A DNA stretch of 64,000 bases from Gymnopus androsaceus JB14 (lineage: Eukaryota > Basidiomycota > Agaricomycetes > Agaricales > Omphalotaceae). The notes below the pieces were generated by a model, which was given only the letters and a program-made list of their open reading frames with translations, was not told the DNA's origin and did no database searches. Position 1 is the first letter of the stretch. Each line of letters opens with the position of its first letter. A program made the position numbers and the translations under genes. This document shows, one piece after another, positions 36,113 through 47,997 of the stretch. The stretch is taken from assembly GCA_009733575.1 (NCBI GenBank), contig ML769493.1, forward strand, positions 62,001 through 126,000. The letters are read 5' to 3'.

Positions 36113-38486
36113 TCATGAATCGTCAAGACTGTATAAAGTTTCCATTTGTAAATCATCGGAGATATTCAGTATATTAGTCATTGTTTTTCTTGCGCTGCCA
36201 GTTCGCGAGCGTCTGCTTCGGTTCTCCATTGAGCACCCTTGTACATAACCGCAACAATGAGCAAAACTAGCCAGTGCAATGATAACAGCCATGATGGTAT
36301 ACATCCAACCTAGTGCGAGATTGGCATCATAAACCAGGCAGAAGTATTACAAGCGAGGAAAAGACTCACCGTCCCCCAAAGCGTCCTATGAAAGTATAGC
36401 ACAATTAATTAAAAAAAACGCATCCATATAATGTTCACTTACCTGCATGGGAACTGCGATTTCTTCAAATGCAAATGCGAGTGTGCATCTAACGAAACTG
36501 TTTAAAGCAATAGCAGACCCCGATCGTCCGACATTTGAATCTATAATGTATGCCAAGCTGCTTGCATACACGACACTAAATGTGAGATGGATGAGCGGGA
36601 TGCGATAAATCTTTCGTTAGGGTCTCACCAGGCAACAAAACCACACGCGAATAGCATGACGCAAACTCCTGCAATATGAAGTCGTTCTTGAAGAACCCAT
36701 GCAAATCCAGCCACGCATAGTGGAAACAAGACCAAACCATGCACGGTACTCCTCAGACGCATCTGTGGAGTCCAGTACTAAGTGAACCGTAGAAATCAAA
36801 ACGCAATCATCCCGCACCTCGGGAGTACCCTGTCCACCGTTCTTGGCTTTCAATCGGGCTAGTTGGTAGTCAGACCAACGTCCACCAAAGGCACTCCCGC
36901 TAACCGTGCCTAACAAGTCATCAGCATACAGTAAAAGATATGGTAAAGATCTTTGCCGAACCAAGGCCAAAGGCAAGAAGACTCAGGCCGATTTTGACAG
37001 GGCTAAAGTGATAATAGGTGTTTAAAGACCGGGAAGTCGTATACACAACCACAAATTCAAACGCAAAGTTAAGACCTGAGGATTGATCAGATGAGCCAGC
37101 GGAGCAAAGTATTTTGTTCGTACCAGAAGCAAGGATCATAAACACATTGTAAGTTCGACGTATAGTAAGCAGTAGGGGCGTAAACGGGTTGATATCCCTC
37201 AGTCCAAGTTTGACTTGGGGAATGATTTCCGAAGCTTCGGTCACGGTTATATCTTGTTTTTCGAGATCTTTCGCAGTGTTTTCGTGAGGTAAATTTCCAC
37301 CAGGACTGTCAAGTTCAGCCTGCTCTGCGCGCAGTGCCTTCTTCCGCGCGGCTTCCCTCAATCTCGCCTTCAGCACATTCTGATAAGTCAAGCTGCGCTC
37401 GCAACGATAGGTGTCTTTGAATAATAGAAGAAAAGACAAGAAGGCAGCGCCTCCGTCTATGGTGCAGAACCAGAACGCGCCACGCCAGGTGAATGCGGAT
37501 GTCAATCCTCCACCGATAATCGGGGCAAGAGAGGTAGCAAGGAGAGGCGCGACATAGTAAAATCCCATCTAGGAAAGGGCAAGGAATTAACAACAGAAGT
37601 GGTTATACAATCGTTAAGACGCACTTTTCTTCCTCGCTCTGCGGGATCATAGATATCTGCCAGTGTAGCCGCTCCAATAGATAAAACGGCACTCGAGCTA
37701 CCAACTTATGAATGAGGTTCAGAGCAGCATTCAAAGTAACAAAAACCGCACCCAGCAGCTTGAAGGCAGCGGAAACCAATCACTCTTCAGTGAAGTTTGA
37801 GTTATATTATCGTCGGAGCAAACATTGTGCAAAACTAACAGTCCGACGCTATTGCTAACAGCAACTACCACCGATCCAGCAGTGAAAAGAAGCATTGAAA
37901 TGATGTAGATTAACTGGAAAGGATGTAAATATATTTCACGCTTAACTTTGGAGACAGTTCGTACCTTCCGTCCTTTGACTTCACTGATCGAAACTACCAA
38001 AAATAGTGAGAGCAGTCCTTCTAAACCGGCTTAAAACTGACGTACCCCACATCTGACGAACGGATTTGAGTGTCATAGTCTCAAGAAATAAAGCTCAATA
38101 CGCACCAACGGGAAAAGGCCTTGCAAAAGCATAAACAGTGACAAGCTCAGACTAATTTGCGATGGGGTAGCCGGCAAATCAGCCTCCATCTCAGCAATAG
38201 CAGCTGGTGAAGGATACAGTTAGTTAGTTTCTTATGCTCTAGTCAAGATCATAGCTCACCGGTCTGAATATTACCTCCTAGACCAGCTATCACCGACCCA
38301 AAAGCGACTTGTAACAAGACGAAATTCTAGATCCAAGGTCAAACTTGCAAGGAAATAACACTGGAAGAAATTAACCTTTCGAGCATTCGACCACTTTCTA
38401 GGATCGTCCGCTACAGGCATATGCTCGACGTCAACTGTTGGTTCAGAAACATCGCTAGAAGCAGATTTGGTCTCTGGCGTTGACAT
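36113..38486 (-). CDS. MFS transporter, DHA1 (drug:H+ antiporter) type
   Basis: Proton-driven efflux carrier expected in the plasma membrane. Start ATG 38486 opens with MSTPETKSASSDVSEPTVDV, then DDPRKWSNARK just before the first span, a usual DHA1 feature. Spans and motifs include AFGSVIAGLGGNIQTAIAEM, QISLSLSLFMLLQGLFPL, the motif A region SEVKGRK, LADIYDPAERGRKMG, GFYYVAPLLATSLAPIIGG and FTWRGAFWF. A charged central loop follows, then GSAFGGRWSDYQLARLKAKN. About 11 introns are needed. A 7-nt exon at 38046-38052 supplies the M-W before SISEVKGRK. Near 36259 one extra base shifts the frame inside the last span; without it the protein would end MYKGAQWRTEADARELAAQE plus two codons (stop at 36178). 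As sequenced it ends at 36113 with an unrelated tail. Substrate unknown. Confidence 0.88.
38046..38052 (-). other. 7-nt micro-exon of the MFS gene
   Basis: ATGTGGG on the minus strand lies between acceptor GTTCGTCAG and donor GTACGTCAG. Using it joins FPL to MWV and SISEVKGRK, the expected motif-A region of DHA1 carriers, and keeps the frame. Both flanking introns are of normal size for this genome (about 55 nt). Confidence 0.75.
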
Positions 38487-40019
38487 CGGTTTCAAGACCA
38501 GGCGGAGAAATAGATGAGAGAGGGAAGGAAAGGAAAGGAATGAAGCATCTTCGAAAGAAAAAAGCACGTAAGATACTATAGATTATACTCCATGGACGGA
38601 AGCATCAGAGAAACCGGCAGGCAATACCAAAGTAAATCAGTAATTGTAAAGACGTCCGGGAAAACTGGAACTAAGATGAGAGCTAATCTCAAGAATATCC
38701 AAGCAGATCCAAGCACAACTTGTTTCGTTCCGTTTGGAGGAGTAACTGTTAGCTTTATATCGAACGTGATCGATTCAGCTGGATGTTCAATATCTAATAT
38801 TGAACTTGAAGGTGATACGGTATCTAGTACTCGGACTCGGATGTCCGTTTCCCGTCCCTTCTCACCTCCTCGAAAACTTCTCGGCTTACTCTCTTACTCT
38901 CCCTCGCATCCTCATCATGAGCCGCTAAATCTAACCTCTCGTACGCAGCCACCCATTCATCATTCATCACCTCCGCCGACTCTATAAAACGATTCACGAA
39001 CGAAAGCTTTTATCAACGCCAACAGCACCAGCCAAGCTAACGCCACCTAACTCTGCATCAGCGATACCAGCGTCGGCATTGTCATTTGTCCCAGAGCCGT
39101 AGTCGCATGACCCAAACGGTGGATTGGTGTCAGACTTTCAGTGAGTTTTTGCAATGGAAGATGCTTATCGAGATTGAGAGTAGAGAGAGAGATGAGAAGG
39201 AGCTACGAGTGGCTTGGGTCTGGGGAAACAAATGGAATTGACTGTTGACAATTGTCGGAGTGGAGAACTTTCTAATGACTTTGTAGCGGCTGAGGGATCT
39301 AGGACTAGGAGGCAGAGAAGGAGAAGGGCGAACCCGAGTCCCCACTATTCAAGGCTCCCAGCCTCCCAAGTCTTAGGCAACGCAATTTTTTATTTTTCAA
39401 GCTTCAAGGGAGGATGTTCATGGTATTGCCAGTATTGACTGAAATACTCAACGACTACAACAAGTCTTTTCTACTGCTGCCTCGGCGCAATAATACATTG
39501 TGCACATATTCCATACACTACCTCCGCCTCCGCATCTTTTTCCTGGTCATTTCTCTGGGGTCTTTGATTTACAATGTGACCATTCAATAAACAGGGTCCT
39601 CCATATTTCAGCGGAGGAATTTCTGCCAGTGTCCATGTCAGTCCTTGGTCAGTGAACAGACTGTTACTACTGATTGCGCCATACCAAGATCACTATTTTA
39701 TCGATCGAACGTCCGACTCGGACTTCCCCAGCAAGACACGACCCACTTACTCAGCTCTCTGCAACTTCTACTTGTCAGTTTACCTCCTTCAAACTTGCGT
39801 TCCGACAGCATTATACTTACAAGCTTGATTCTGGTGCCATACATCATCAGCAAGTTCGCCGGTGTATGAGCCGTCATACATCTTCCATACGTGTATGGGA
39901 AAATGGTGTCCATTTGGTTTGCAATTTTGAGTACTTATTAACAAAATTTCAGAGGAATGCTTGTCCAATTAGTATTGCTACAGATAACTGCCATAAATTT
40001 TATTATGCAGTGCCCTTTC
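38487..40019. other. Intergenic, no supported gene
   Basis: No supported coding sequence. The frame at 38592-38987 has no motif and overlaps the MFS promoter region. The sequence between 38860 and 39080 is rich in CTC/CAC and imperfect repeats, consistent with promoter or decayed DNA. Confidence 0.45.
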
Positions 40020-41625
40020 TCAATCCGCTGTATAACCCGGTGGGAACTCTTCTCTTTCCGTCAGCCGCATGCCACTATCTGTATGAATAATTGGCTCTGT
40101 GGACATTTGAGCTTCTCGTTGCTGAGCAGCAGCTTGCTCTTGTAAAATAACAAGACGCTGCTCAAGCTTCATTGTCCGCACATTGGCTGAACCTGGTATG
40201 CTGTCTAGGTCATTTGGAGATGTTGGGACGTGGTCTTCTGAAATATACATCACTATTTCCATGTCAGAAGTTTAAATCATAGAGCAACGCACCTATAATC
40301 TGTCTTTTGAATGAGGGTGGCATTGGAGGTGTTGCATCCTTGATTGAAAAAGGAGCTTCAAGAACCTCCGCGGCAAATAGCCTCTTTCGCATATTGTTTT
40401 TCCTGACCCACACGATAGTGGCAAGTACCATGAGAAGTATGATTGGAATGACAGAGCCCAAAAAAGCCCCAATTATCACTTTGGTATGTCCAGTGTTGGA
40501 AGAAGGCGGAGATGAGGAAGGATGCGATGAAGGGAGTGATGCCGGTGACAACGAGGTAGATGCCGGCGAAGATGGGGAAGCGAGCGACGCCTGCTCTGCA
40601 GCAGTAAGTGATGTTACATAGAAGTAATTGATATCCAATGGCATTCCTGACGGGCTACCATTGAAGGCCACCAATACTGTGTGTTCACCGATCCCTAGAG
40701 AAGCGGCGCTAAAGAGAGGCTCCTTGCTTACAGCCGTAAGTGGAGTGGAGTCGGGTCCTATATCCAGGCCAATCCCTGGATCGCCCGGTAGCTGAAACAC
40801 TACAGGGTCTTGCTCATCTACTTGATAAGCTGCAGTATTGGAGACGTTACTGCTGATAGTCCCATAAAGAGTCACGGATGTCCCTGCAATTTTCAATTGT
40901 AATTTAGGGGTATGGAACATGTCAAATTGCGCTCACCGTTGAACTTTATCCTTGCCTCGGAATTAAGTATGCTTGTACTTGTAGAATCTTCCGTTGTATC
41001 AGTCCAACCGGCCCCGAATGTGAGCATACTGTAATTGGAGGAATCAATAAGCTCCCCATTCCCCGCTTGTAATATCTCTCCATCGAATACGGGATCAGCC
41101 AAACTTTCAAATGTTATATAGTCAAAGTACCACACGGAGTTCGGGAAATTTGTGACATTAATTAGTAGCTCATGCTCTCCTGGAGATGATGCACCAAAAG
41201 TCGCATCCGCGCGACAAGCAAGCATATTGTTGGGGCTAGTTCCCGTTGGGTATTGATCGCCAAAGGTCCATGTTTGTTCACCGTCGACCGCACAGCTGAT
41301 GTCGGGAAGTTGGCCATTTTCGACAGCTCCGTCCTGCGTCCCATATACTCCAAGAAATGAAGATCCTGAAAGGAGAAAAATAATAATTCCGAATGATCAG
41401 AACAGTTGGAAAAATGTCCGTCGATGTTAGCAGCGCACCATTAAACCGAAAACTAATAGTGGCATTGTCAGTGGTGCTATGTAAGGTGTTGTTGTATACT
41501 GGACCAGTGAAGTTGGGTCCGCCATCATAGTCAGTAACATTACTGGTGTCGGGCACAAAAGACCAAAGGCCCGAGTAGTTGAGCCTTGGGTCAGTGTCAT
41601 CTACCATGAACCACACAGTGGACAT
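40020..41625 (-). CDS. Single-pass membrane protein with Ser/Pro stalk and beta-sandwich-like ectodomain
   Basis: Mushroom-type surface protein of unknown function. The first exon from ATG 41625 reads MSTVWFMVDDTDPRLNYSGL, followed by NATISFRFNGA, a pattern of two repeated beta-sandwich units (second unit: TEDSTSTSILNSEARIKFNG, then TSVTLYGTISSNVSN). Many N-x-S/T sites suggest glycosylation. A Ser/Pro-rich stalk (SSPASTSLSPASLPSSHPSS) precedes one transmembrane helix, VIIGAFLGSVIPIILLMVLA, and a basic stop-transfer. The cytoplasmic tail ends with a Gln-rich coiled-coil-like MKLEQRLVILQEQAAAQQRE and FPPGYTAD. Introns lie near 40908-40937, 41190-41290, 41360-41440 and 40250-40300. No N-terminal signal peptide is visible, so an upstream exon may be missing. 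The overall architecture is common in Agaricomycetes; ligand unknown. Confidence 0.7.
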
Positions 41626-43388
41626 TAGTGAATGGAAGTATAAATGAACAAAATCACGGCCTTAGCTGACTTAACTGGGATTTTATTCTGCAAAAAAACC
41701 GCCACTTGATGTTCTGATCCAACAGCAGGCAAGTTCAAGTCTTACTACCAACAGTTCAGCGTCAAAAGATATTTCAATGATCATCGCTCCAGAGCACGTC
41801 ATCAACATCTTAGCCATCATCTTTCCGCCGGGTATGGATATTTCCGAGATCAAGCAACTAAATTGCTTGTGTGCTTGGATTTTGGAGGTCTTTTGGCATC
41901 CAGTGGACAAGCCAGTGGCAGTTAGTGAACTGACTGTAGCAAGTCGAGCCTAGTCATACGGGCTTATCAGAGGTATGCAAATCCCGTTGTGGCCACAGTA
42001 GCTGACTCGGACAGTGAGCCTAAGCTAGGAAAATCAAGATATAGGTGGAGTATATGATGATACTGCGGATAGATGAATACGACCGGGATGTGTGATAGGG
42101 GGCTATAATCTTAGCCATAAAATTAAATGTGTATGAGCTCGGGGAATGAGCTAGGAGCCGTAGAAATTTGACTGCAAGATACAGAATCTATTGATTTCGC
42201 ATTCATTTTTTGAAGTTTGGGCATTATCCCTAGCTATGAGCGAGTGACGCATGTAAGTATACCTGACATCTAATTTATCGATGAGAAGAGTTCTGTGCAC
42301 TGCCGCACACAGTGCGGCCCCTGAGGCTTGAGGTAGTATTGATTGAAAGATCTAAAAGATTGTAAACGAAGGCCCGATATCAAGTCCGCGTTGATTTTTA
42401 GAATGATAGACCGCAAAGTATCCTCTACCTTCGATAATGATGCCCTGAGCTTTAATCTTTGTATAAGTCGAGAAGAATCTGGTTTGCCAGAATTTTCAAT
42501 TCGAAGCACTAGAAACAGAATAACGGCAGTTTCTTTTGTTGGGATCGTTCATACAGCCTGAAGTACCGCGAGAGCTGAATGATCCTTTACGGTAGTAATA
42601 CAGCACTGCCCTTCGGTATCGAGTAGATCAGTCATTGCAGGCACACTACAGCTGAGAGGGAAGATTCTGACTCATCTTAGATCTAGGTAGCCAAGGCAGA
42701 ATGTTTCGATACTCATAAAGTGCTGGTGATTATTTCATACGGCACATTTCCACGTAGTTATATAAACTTGTTTCTTTCCACTCGTAGGAGTAGCAGTCTG
42801 GGGTTGGCAAGGGAGGGTGCAGGATCGATGTGGTTCGTGCCAATGGGTCCAAGGAAGGCTAAGAGGAGGAGTCGAGGGAGCAGAGATGGAAATTGGCTCA
42901 GAGTCTGGAAAGAGGTGAAAGAGTCCGGAATTTGGAATTCAGATCCATTGAATACCTATGAGGACCTCAGTGCAGTACGAGTACCGTTGCGAACGAGGAT
43001 GGATTCGTTCCGTTCTTCTCCGTTCTTCACATGTGTATACTTTGGGTCTTGCTTCCTATTCTTCAGCTCTTTCATGGAAATTCTCCGATGAATTCTTACC
43101 ACTAAGATAGTAAACGCTAATTTGGGTACGTGGGCAAAAGAAAGACAAGCAGGCGCTTGTATGGCGCTAACTTCGCCCATGATTCCAGCAATCCGATTCA
43201 CCTCAAGCTGCCTTTTGAGTTCAGAGTTGTCGACAAATGCTGTTGACTAGATCCTGTTTGTGCTGAATACGTCGATAGTAGGACTCTGGCGGTGCCGAGG
43301 GGATATCTGTAAGTAGCACACATTTGAGCCATACAATTATACATACGCAGTTGGCAGATTAGCAGTGTATTCCATCCTCCAACTCCTT
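41626..43388. other. Intergenic, no supported gene
   Basis: No convincing gene. Frames at 42270-42509 (minus) and 42720-43091 (plus) show no motif. The region contains the promoter of the membrane protein at 40020-41625 and the 3' end of the MYND gene. Confidence 0.45.
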
Positions 43389-45280
43389 TCAATGCAAAGA
43401 AACCTTGTCCATCTTCTCCTGCACCTCATCTATACTGGTATCGCATTCACATTCACCCTCCTTCGCCTCCTCGCCCCTATCCGCACCATCCTCAATCTCT
43501 AGCACTTTACCATTTTCCCTTTCCCTCTCCTCCCTCTTCTTCGCCTTCCTCTTCGCCTCCTTTTTCTTATTCTTCTCCCTCTTCTTCCTCTGCCGCTCGG
43601 CCTCCTCGCGCTCTTGTTCCGGGGTCATCTTGATCGGGGCAGGATCGTATCTAGAGTAAATAGAGGGAGAAAGCAAAAATGAATACGAGTACATAGAGTT
43701 GAAGGTCGCAGTACACACCCTTGTATCCCATTCTCGGAAAAGTCAGCAGCAAACACTGGTATCGTGCCCGTAGGGACGGGACGGCCTTTAGCGATGGCCC
43801 GACGCATGGATTTGGCTTGTTGTTCGAATGTGCAGTCTGAAAGAGGGAAAGAATCAGAAACGAATCCAATCCAAGGGACCGATAGCATATACCGGGTTTA
43901 TGCCGTTTCCAGTCTCCCTTTTGACATCCCGGAGTACAATATGAAACCTATCCAAAACGAATCAAATCGATCAGAACCCACCACACAACGACGTAGACAC
44001 GTAGTAGTTTAACTTACCGTCTGACAGCCGCTGCATTGCGGAAACTCCCCAACTTCGCGTTCTTGTAATCCACACCCAGGTCTCGTGCAACTCTTGCGCA
44101 CCGCCTGCTGTGCATCTGAACTCGATTCGCTATTGAGCCAGCTCCAGACTTCCTTCTCCATCCAAAGATCGTGCGAGAGCCATAGATAGTCGTGAGCATC
44201 TGCGGGAGAGTTGTATGAGCGTGCACTGGAGTCGAGAAATTCTACAGAAAGAGGTTCGACTCAGAGTGCGTTCTAAGTAGAATGCGGCAGAGGCACATAA
44301 TATGAACACACCTGGCCTCTTTGTCTTCTTTAAAATTTTCGTCAACACCACCGGATTCGCCTTGGCCGCCGCACGCAAATACATCCTCGACTCTTGACAA
44401 TCTCCCGACATATGAAACGTGGCCAGAGCTGCACTGTACAAAATCGTCGATTCGTAAATTTTCATACGCGCTTGTTCATCCTCTGTATATAAATCACGCC
44501 TCGGGGCGCGAAATTGAGCTCCACCGCCAGGTGGGAGGGCGGAGAGAGGGATACGAGAGAGGAAGATGTCGATGAATAGCTGACAGAAGTAGAGCGCGTC
44601 AGCGTAGCGTTTTGTACGACAAAGGAGAGTTGGAAGCCATTTGTGCTGTTGCATTGGATCCTGGGGATTTAGTCGGAACATTTCGATTATTGTATCGCTG
44701 AGAGATGCGGTAAGTTATCCAGAACGTGTTGAGTCATAAAAGATGAAAATATACGAACACAGCTTTGTCATATTTTTTGCACTCGACCGCCACTCGAACG
44801 ATGGCTTGGAGAACGCGCATGTATGGTCTGGTGTCCATGACCTCGTAGAAACGTCCGACGAAAGGTCCGTCGTCTTTGAATGTATCTGGACCGTATCTTG
44901 ATTCAAGAGATCGTTCACCTAAAGCATATAAAAAATATAGGAGGCTCGTATAATATACACTGAAAAATACAAACCTCTTAATTTCCCTTCCATGAGGACC
45001 TCAAGTCCTTGTCGATAACTCGGCTGCACAAAGGCATAGCTCACGTAGATATCCACGTTGTTTTTGTCTTGCATAGCTTTTCTCATGAACGGTAGCGCTT
45101 GGACAGGCTTTCTTTGAGCACAAAGATCATCGGCCATCTTTTGACTTGAAGAGGCTTTGAGACAAGAGAAAGACGAAAACGAAAGAGTTAAAAAAAAGCT
45201 CACTATCTCAGAGACTCTGCAGATACCAGGCTTTCACCAGCTAATCCTCGCATTTCTTCAAGTCCAAACCGACGTGCCAT
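43389..45280 (-). CDS. MYND zinc-finger protein with helical repeats
   Basis: Start ATG 45280 (MARRFGLEEMRGLAGESLVS). TPR-like helical text follows: KMADDLCAQRKPVQALPFMR, SYRQGLEVLMEGKLR, MRVLQAIVRVAVECKKYDKA, CRTKRYADALYFCQLFID and the YSAALATFHMSGDCQESRM block. The MYND finger is assembled over introns near 43890-44120. Its ligands are C-x4-C...C-x2-C...C-x3-C...H-x3-C, read in CTRPGCGLQE, FPQCSGCQTVSYCTPGCQ and KGDWKRHKPDC. After the finger comes KSMRRAIAKGRPVPTGTIPV and a strongly basic tail (EEAERQRKKREKNKKKEAKR), ending near 43389. MYND fingers mediate protein contacts, often with proline-rich partners. Around six introns; the frame is intact in all exons checked. Function of this family is unknown to me. 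Confidence 0.82.
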
Positions 45281-45572
45281 TATGATAGGAAAGAGCGAAT
45301 GAGATTTCTCGAGACTAAAACTGAGTGGCGACGCGTGACCACCACGAGGTGTTAAGGGCAGGTTCAGTCGTAACCTTGAGCCTTGCTTGAAGACGCGACA
45401 GCTCGTGCAATGGAATGGTTGTTGTAACTTGTTGTATGTATACTGTTTTTTTTCTTTCTTTTTTTGCGTAGCACGCACTATTTGCACGAACTTGAAGAGG
45501 AGAGATAAACGACAGTCTACTGACAGAAGAGAAAACCAAGATCGAAAACGGAGTCCTGGCCCATCTTGATCC

Positions 45573-47430
45573 TCATCGATTTCTATTTCTATTACCCCTC
45601 TGCCTCCAATCCCACTTTTGTTGCTGTTGCGATTTCACTATAGCTTCATGATACACGCACTCATCTCCGCCTCCTCCACAAAGCACCTTCGTATCTGCCC
45701 CCTCCAAATCCATTACCACAAACTCATTCAAGTTCAAATGCAAGCGCCTCGTCCAAGTCTGATTGGAGCGCTCCAGCTCATTCAAGTTGATCGAATGCGA
45801 ACGCGGATACGGATGCGAATACGAGTCGTCAATCGGCGGCAGACTGTGAATCTGAACATGACTGTGACTAGTCTGCCCAATCGCCTCGGTCCTTCATTCG
45901 TCCCATACCTGCTCCTGAATCCGAATCTGGATCTTGTATCATCTCGACGACGGAGGAAGGTTTAGTACGTCCCGGACGGACGAACGACTCGTCGGTGATG
46001 GCTTGGCGGATACGGTTGAGCGACGTGAGGAGGGGATTGGGACCCAGCCATGTGAGTCCATCTACTTGCGGGGGGCGGGGTTGAAAGACGAGTAAGTAAA
46101 GGAAGACCCACATAACACGATACACGCTTGTAATCTGTCCTCTGCCATATTCTGCGGCTGAGTCTAGCAGCCGAGGGAGATATTGTAATACACCGTCGGC
46201 GCGAAGGGCGTGTGCTGGTGGCGCGTGAGGAGAATGGAGTTGGTACTACTCCGAGTCTAGTTTCGGATTCAAATCCCAGTCGGACGGCGCTGACAATGAA
46301 TTCATCGAATTAATCGAATCAGCATCTACAGGTGATGCTGCCCAAATTCGACGATGCACAAACCCGTGCGCGCGCATACCCGGTCGGTGAAGGTAGAGAT
46401 ACAAATAGTACAGGTTTGCGAGCCACGAAACGGATTGATGGTGCAGCGATGGCGACGACGCATAACTAATGATGTAGTATAGCTCGAGGATGCTAGGTTT
46501 ATCTGGGTCCCAAAGGTTCCTGGTTCGGCGAGCTCGTATAATGGAGAAGCAGATACAGATGCAGAGGTGGGCGGTCGGGGTTGATTTTAATGTGGATGGG
46601 AACTGGTTATGGAGATGACGACGGTTGTGGTAACGTTAAATTAGGTATTGGGGTAGGAATAGATCATGATGTCGACGTCGCGTCGGTCGTCATCGTTTTT
46701 GTTTAACTTTGAATTTGGATTTGGATCGAGCTCTTGCGATTCCTGCACCTTCCCAAGCTTTCCATTCCCCTGCTCCTGCTCTATCTCCATCTTCGGCGTA
46801 GGCGTTGAAAACTGCCCATCTCCGAGTCCCTGTTCCTGACTGGAGAGTCGAGAGTGGAAAATCAAGATGACTTGATGACCCAAGAGCGGCCGGAGCGCGG
46901 ATGTTAGCATTGAGGTGTTTGTTCAATGAGTGCTGAAGCGTTAACGCGTGACCTTTAGAGCTTGGGTAACCCGACGGTATGGAGGGAGAGGTATTCCGGA
47001 GGGCATGAGGGACGTGTGAGCTCGGGATGGATTCAAACTCTGATTTGCCCACATCGAACCTGGCTCCTAGTTCTACGTTCCTCTCCCTCAGCTATAGCCA
47101 GACGGCTCTGAAAAGGAATCCATTCCTTCGTTGCTGTTTCTCTCCTAACTTCAACCCTCAGCCACTCGCACCTATCCTGCTCAGTGGAATCAAACGTTGG
47201 CTCGTATCGGCGGTGGCGAATTAGAAAGGGAAGGAGAGTCAGTGTTACTGCCACTGTGGTTGATTGGACTGTCGTTCTGTTTTAAAGGTGCGCTATTAGC
47301 ATGCTTGTTGCTATAAAGGTTAATAGAGCTCGATGACTGCAACGCGTTGAACGTTTCGAGTAAACTTTTCTTAGCGCCGGTCAAGTCTGGCAAGTCCCCG
47401 ACTCGAAGATGAAGAAGTGCTATTCTGACA
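45573..47430 (-). pseudogene. Unidentified protein-coding remnant X, left copy
   Basis: Several minus-strand frames look like coding sequence but do not join into one frame. In order they carry KKSLLETFNALQSSSSINLY (near 47330), WLRVEVRRETATKEWIPFQS (near 47160), RRWAVFNAYAEDGDRAGAGE (near 46790), SLHHQSVSWLANLYYLYLYL (near 46440), HGFVHRRIWAASPVDADSI, WVFLYLLVFQPRPPQVDGL (near 46090) and NLNEFVVMDLEGADTKVLCG (near 45700). The family is not recognised. Junctions lack splice pairs in places, and a second copy of the upstream part (60829-61990) differs mainly by one-base indels. It may be a pseudogene or a real gene obscured by indel errors. Confidence 0.4.
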
Positions 47431-47459
47431 GGAATACAAGATTAAATTTCTTGTAGACA

Positions 47460-47541
47460 TACAGAGGTGGCCAAAAGACATTCCCCAGCTTAACAGGGAA
47501 TATTGTTCCCACGTGGGGAATATCTTTTGGCCGCCTCTGTA
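47460..47541. mobile_element. 82-bp Tc1-like mini-element
   Basis: TA-flanked palindromic element with termini TACAGAGGTGGCCAAAAGA and the complement (TCTTTTGGCCGCCTCTGTA). The ends resemble Tc1 termini (TACAGTGCTGGCCAAAA). The inverted arms nearly meet, enclosing only about 30 bp. It is repeated at 60704-60784. Confidence 0.7.
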
Positions 47542-47547
47542 TGTCCT

Positions 47548-47997
47548 TACAGGGGATTCCGAAAACCTTGGCATGTGCATCAATTTTTTCTCCAGCAATA
47601 AATATTTTGTAAACCACAGCCAACGCCGTAAATGCTCCATAAGCGCGCATGATTCTTCATAGTACTGTCTAACTATCTTTCTATCTTTCGCTGCTATCAT
47701 TAAGCAGGATGTAGAGGAACACCAAACACGCGCTCTATCTTTAAGCTACATCTGGCTGCATATGAGCCATCCGCTCTCAGGTGAGCACATTTACAGGTAC
47801 ATCCTTAGCATGAAGGTAGTACTAGAAATAGGCATTGCGATGTACTTAGTTTGGTAGTAGAGGGTAGTAGTCTGGTAGTAGTACTAGTGCGCTTTCGAGT
47901 GCTTCTGTGTGGTTGCCAGGTGGTTGCTATGGATTACGAAATATTTATTTTAAACAAAAAATATCGGCACATGCCAAGGTTTTCGGAATCCCCTGTA
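47548..47997. mobile_element. Tc1/mariner-like MITE, copy 2
   Basis: A 450-bp element with TIRs of 31 bp starting TACAGGGGATTCCGAAAACC and flanked by TA. It is homologous to 4084-4541 and 60247-60697. The interior contains repeated GTAGTACTAG-type units and no reading frame of interest. Confidence 0.9.

Noticed and set aside
43405..43659. Ser/Phe-rich plus-strand frame
   Set aside because: Complement of the Lys/Glu/Arg-rich tail of the MYND protein.
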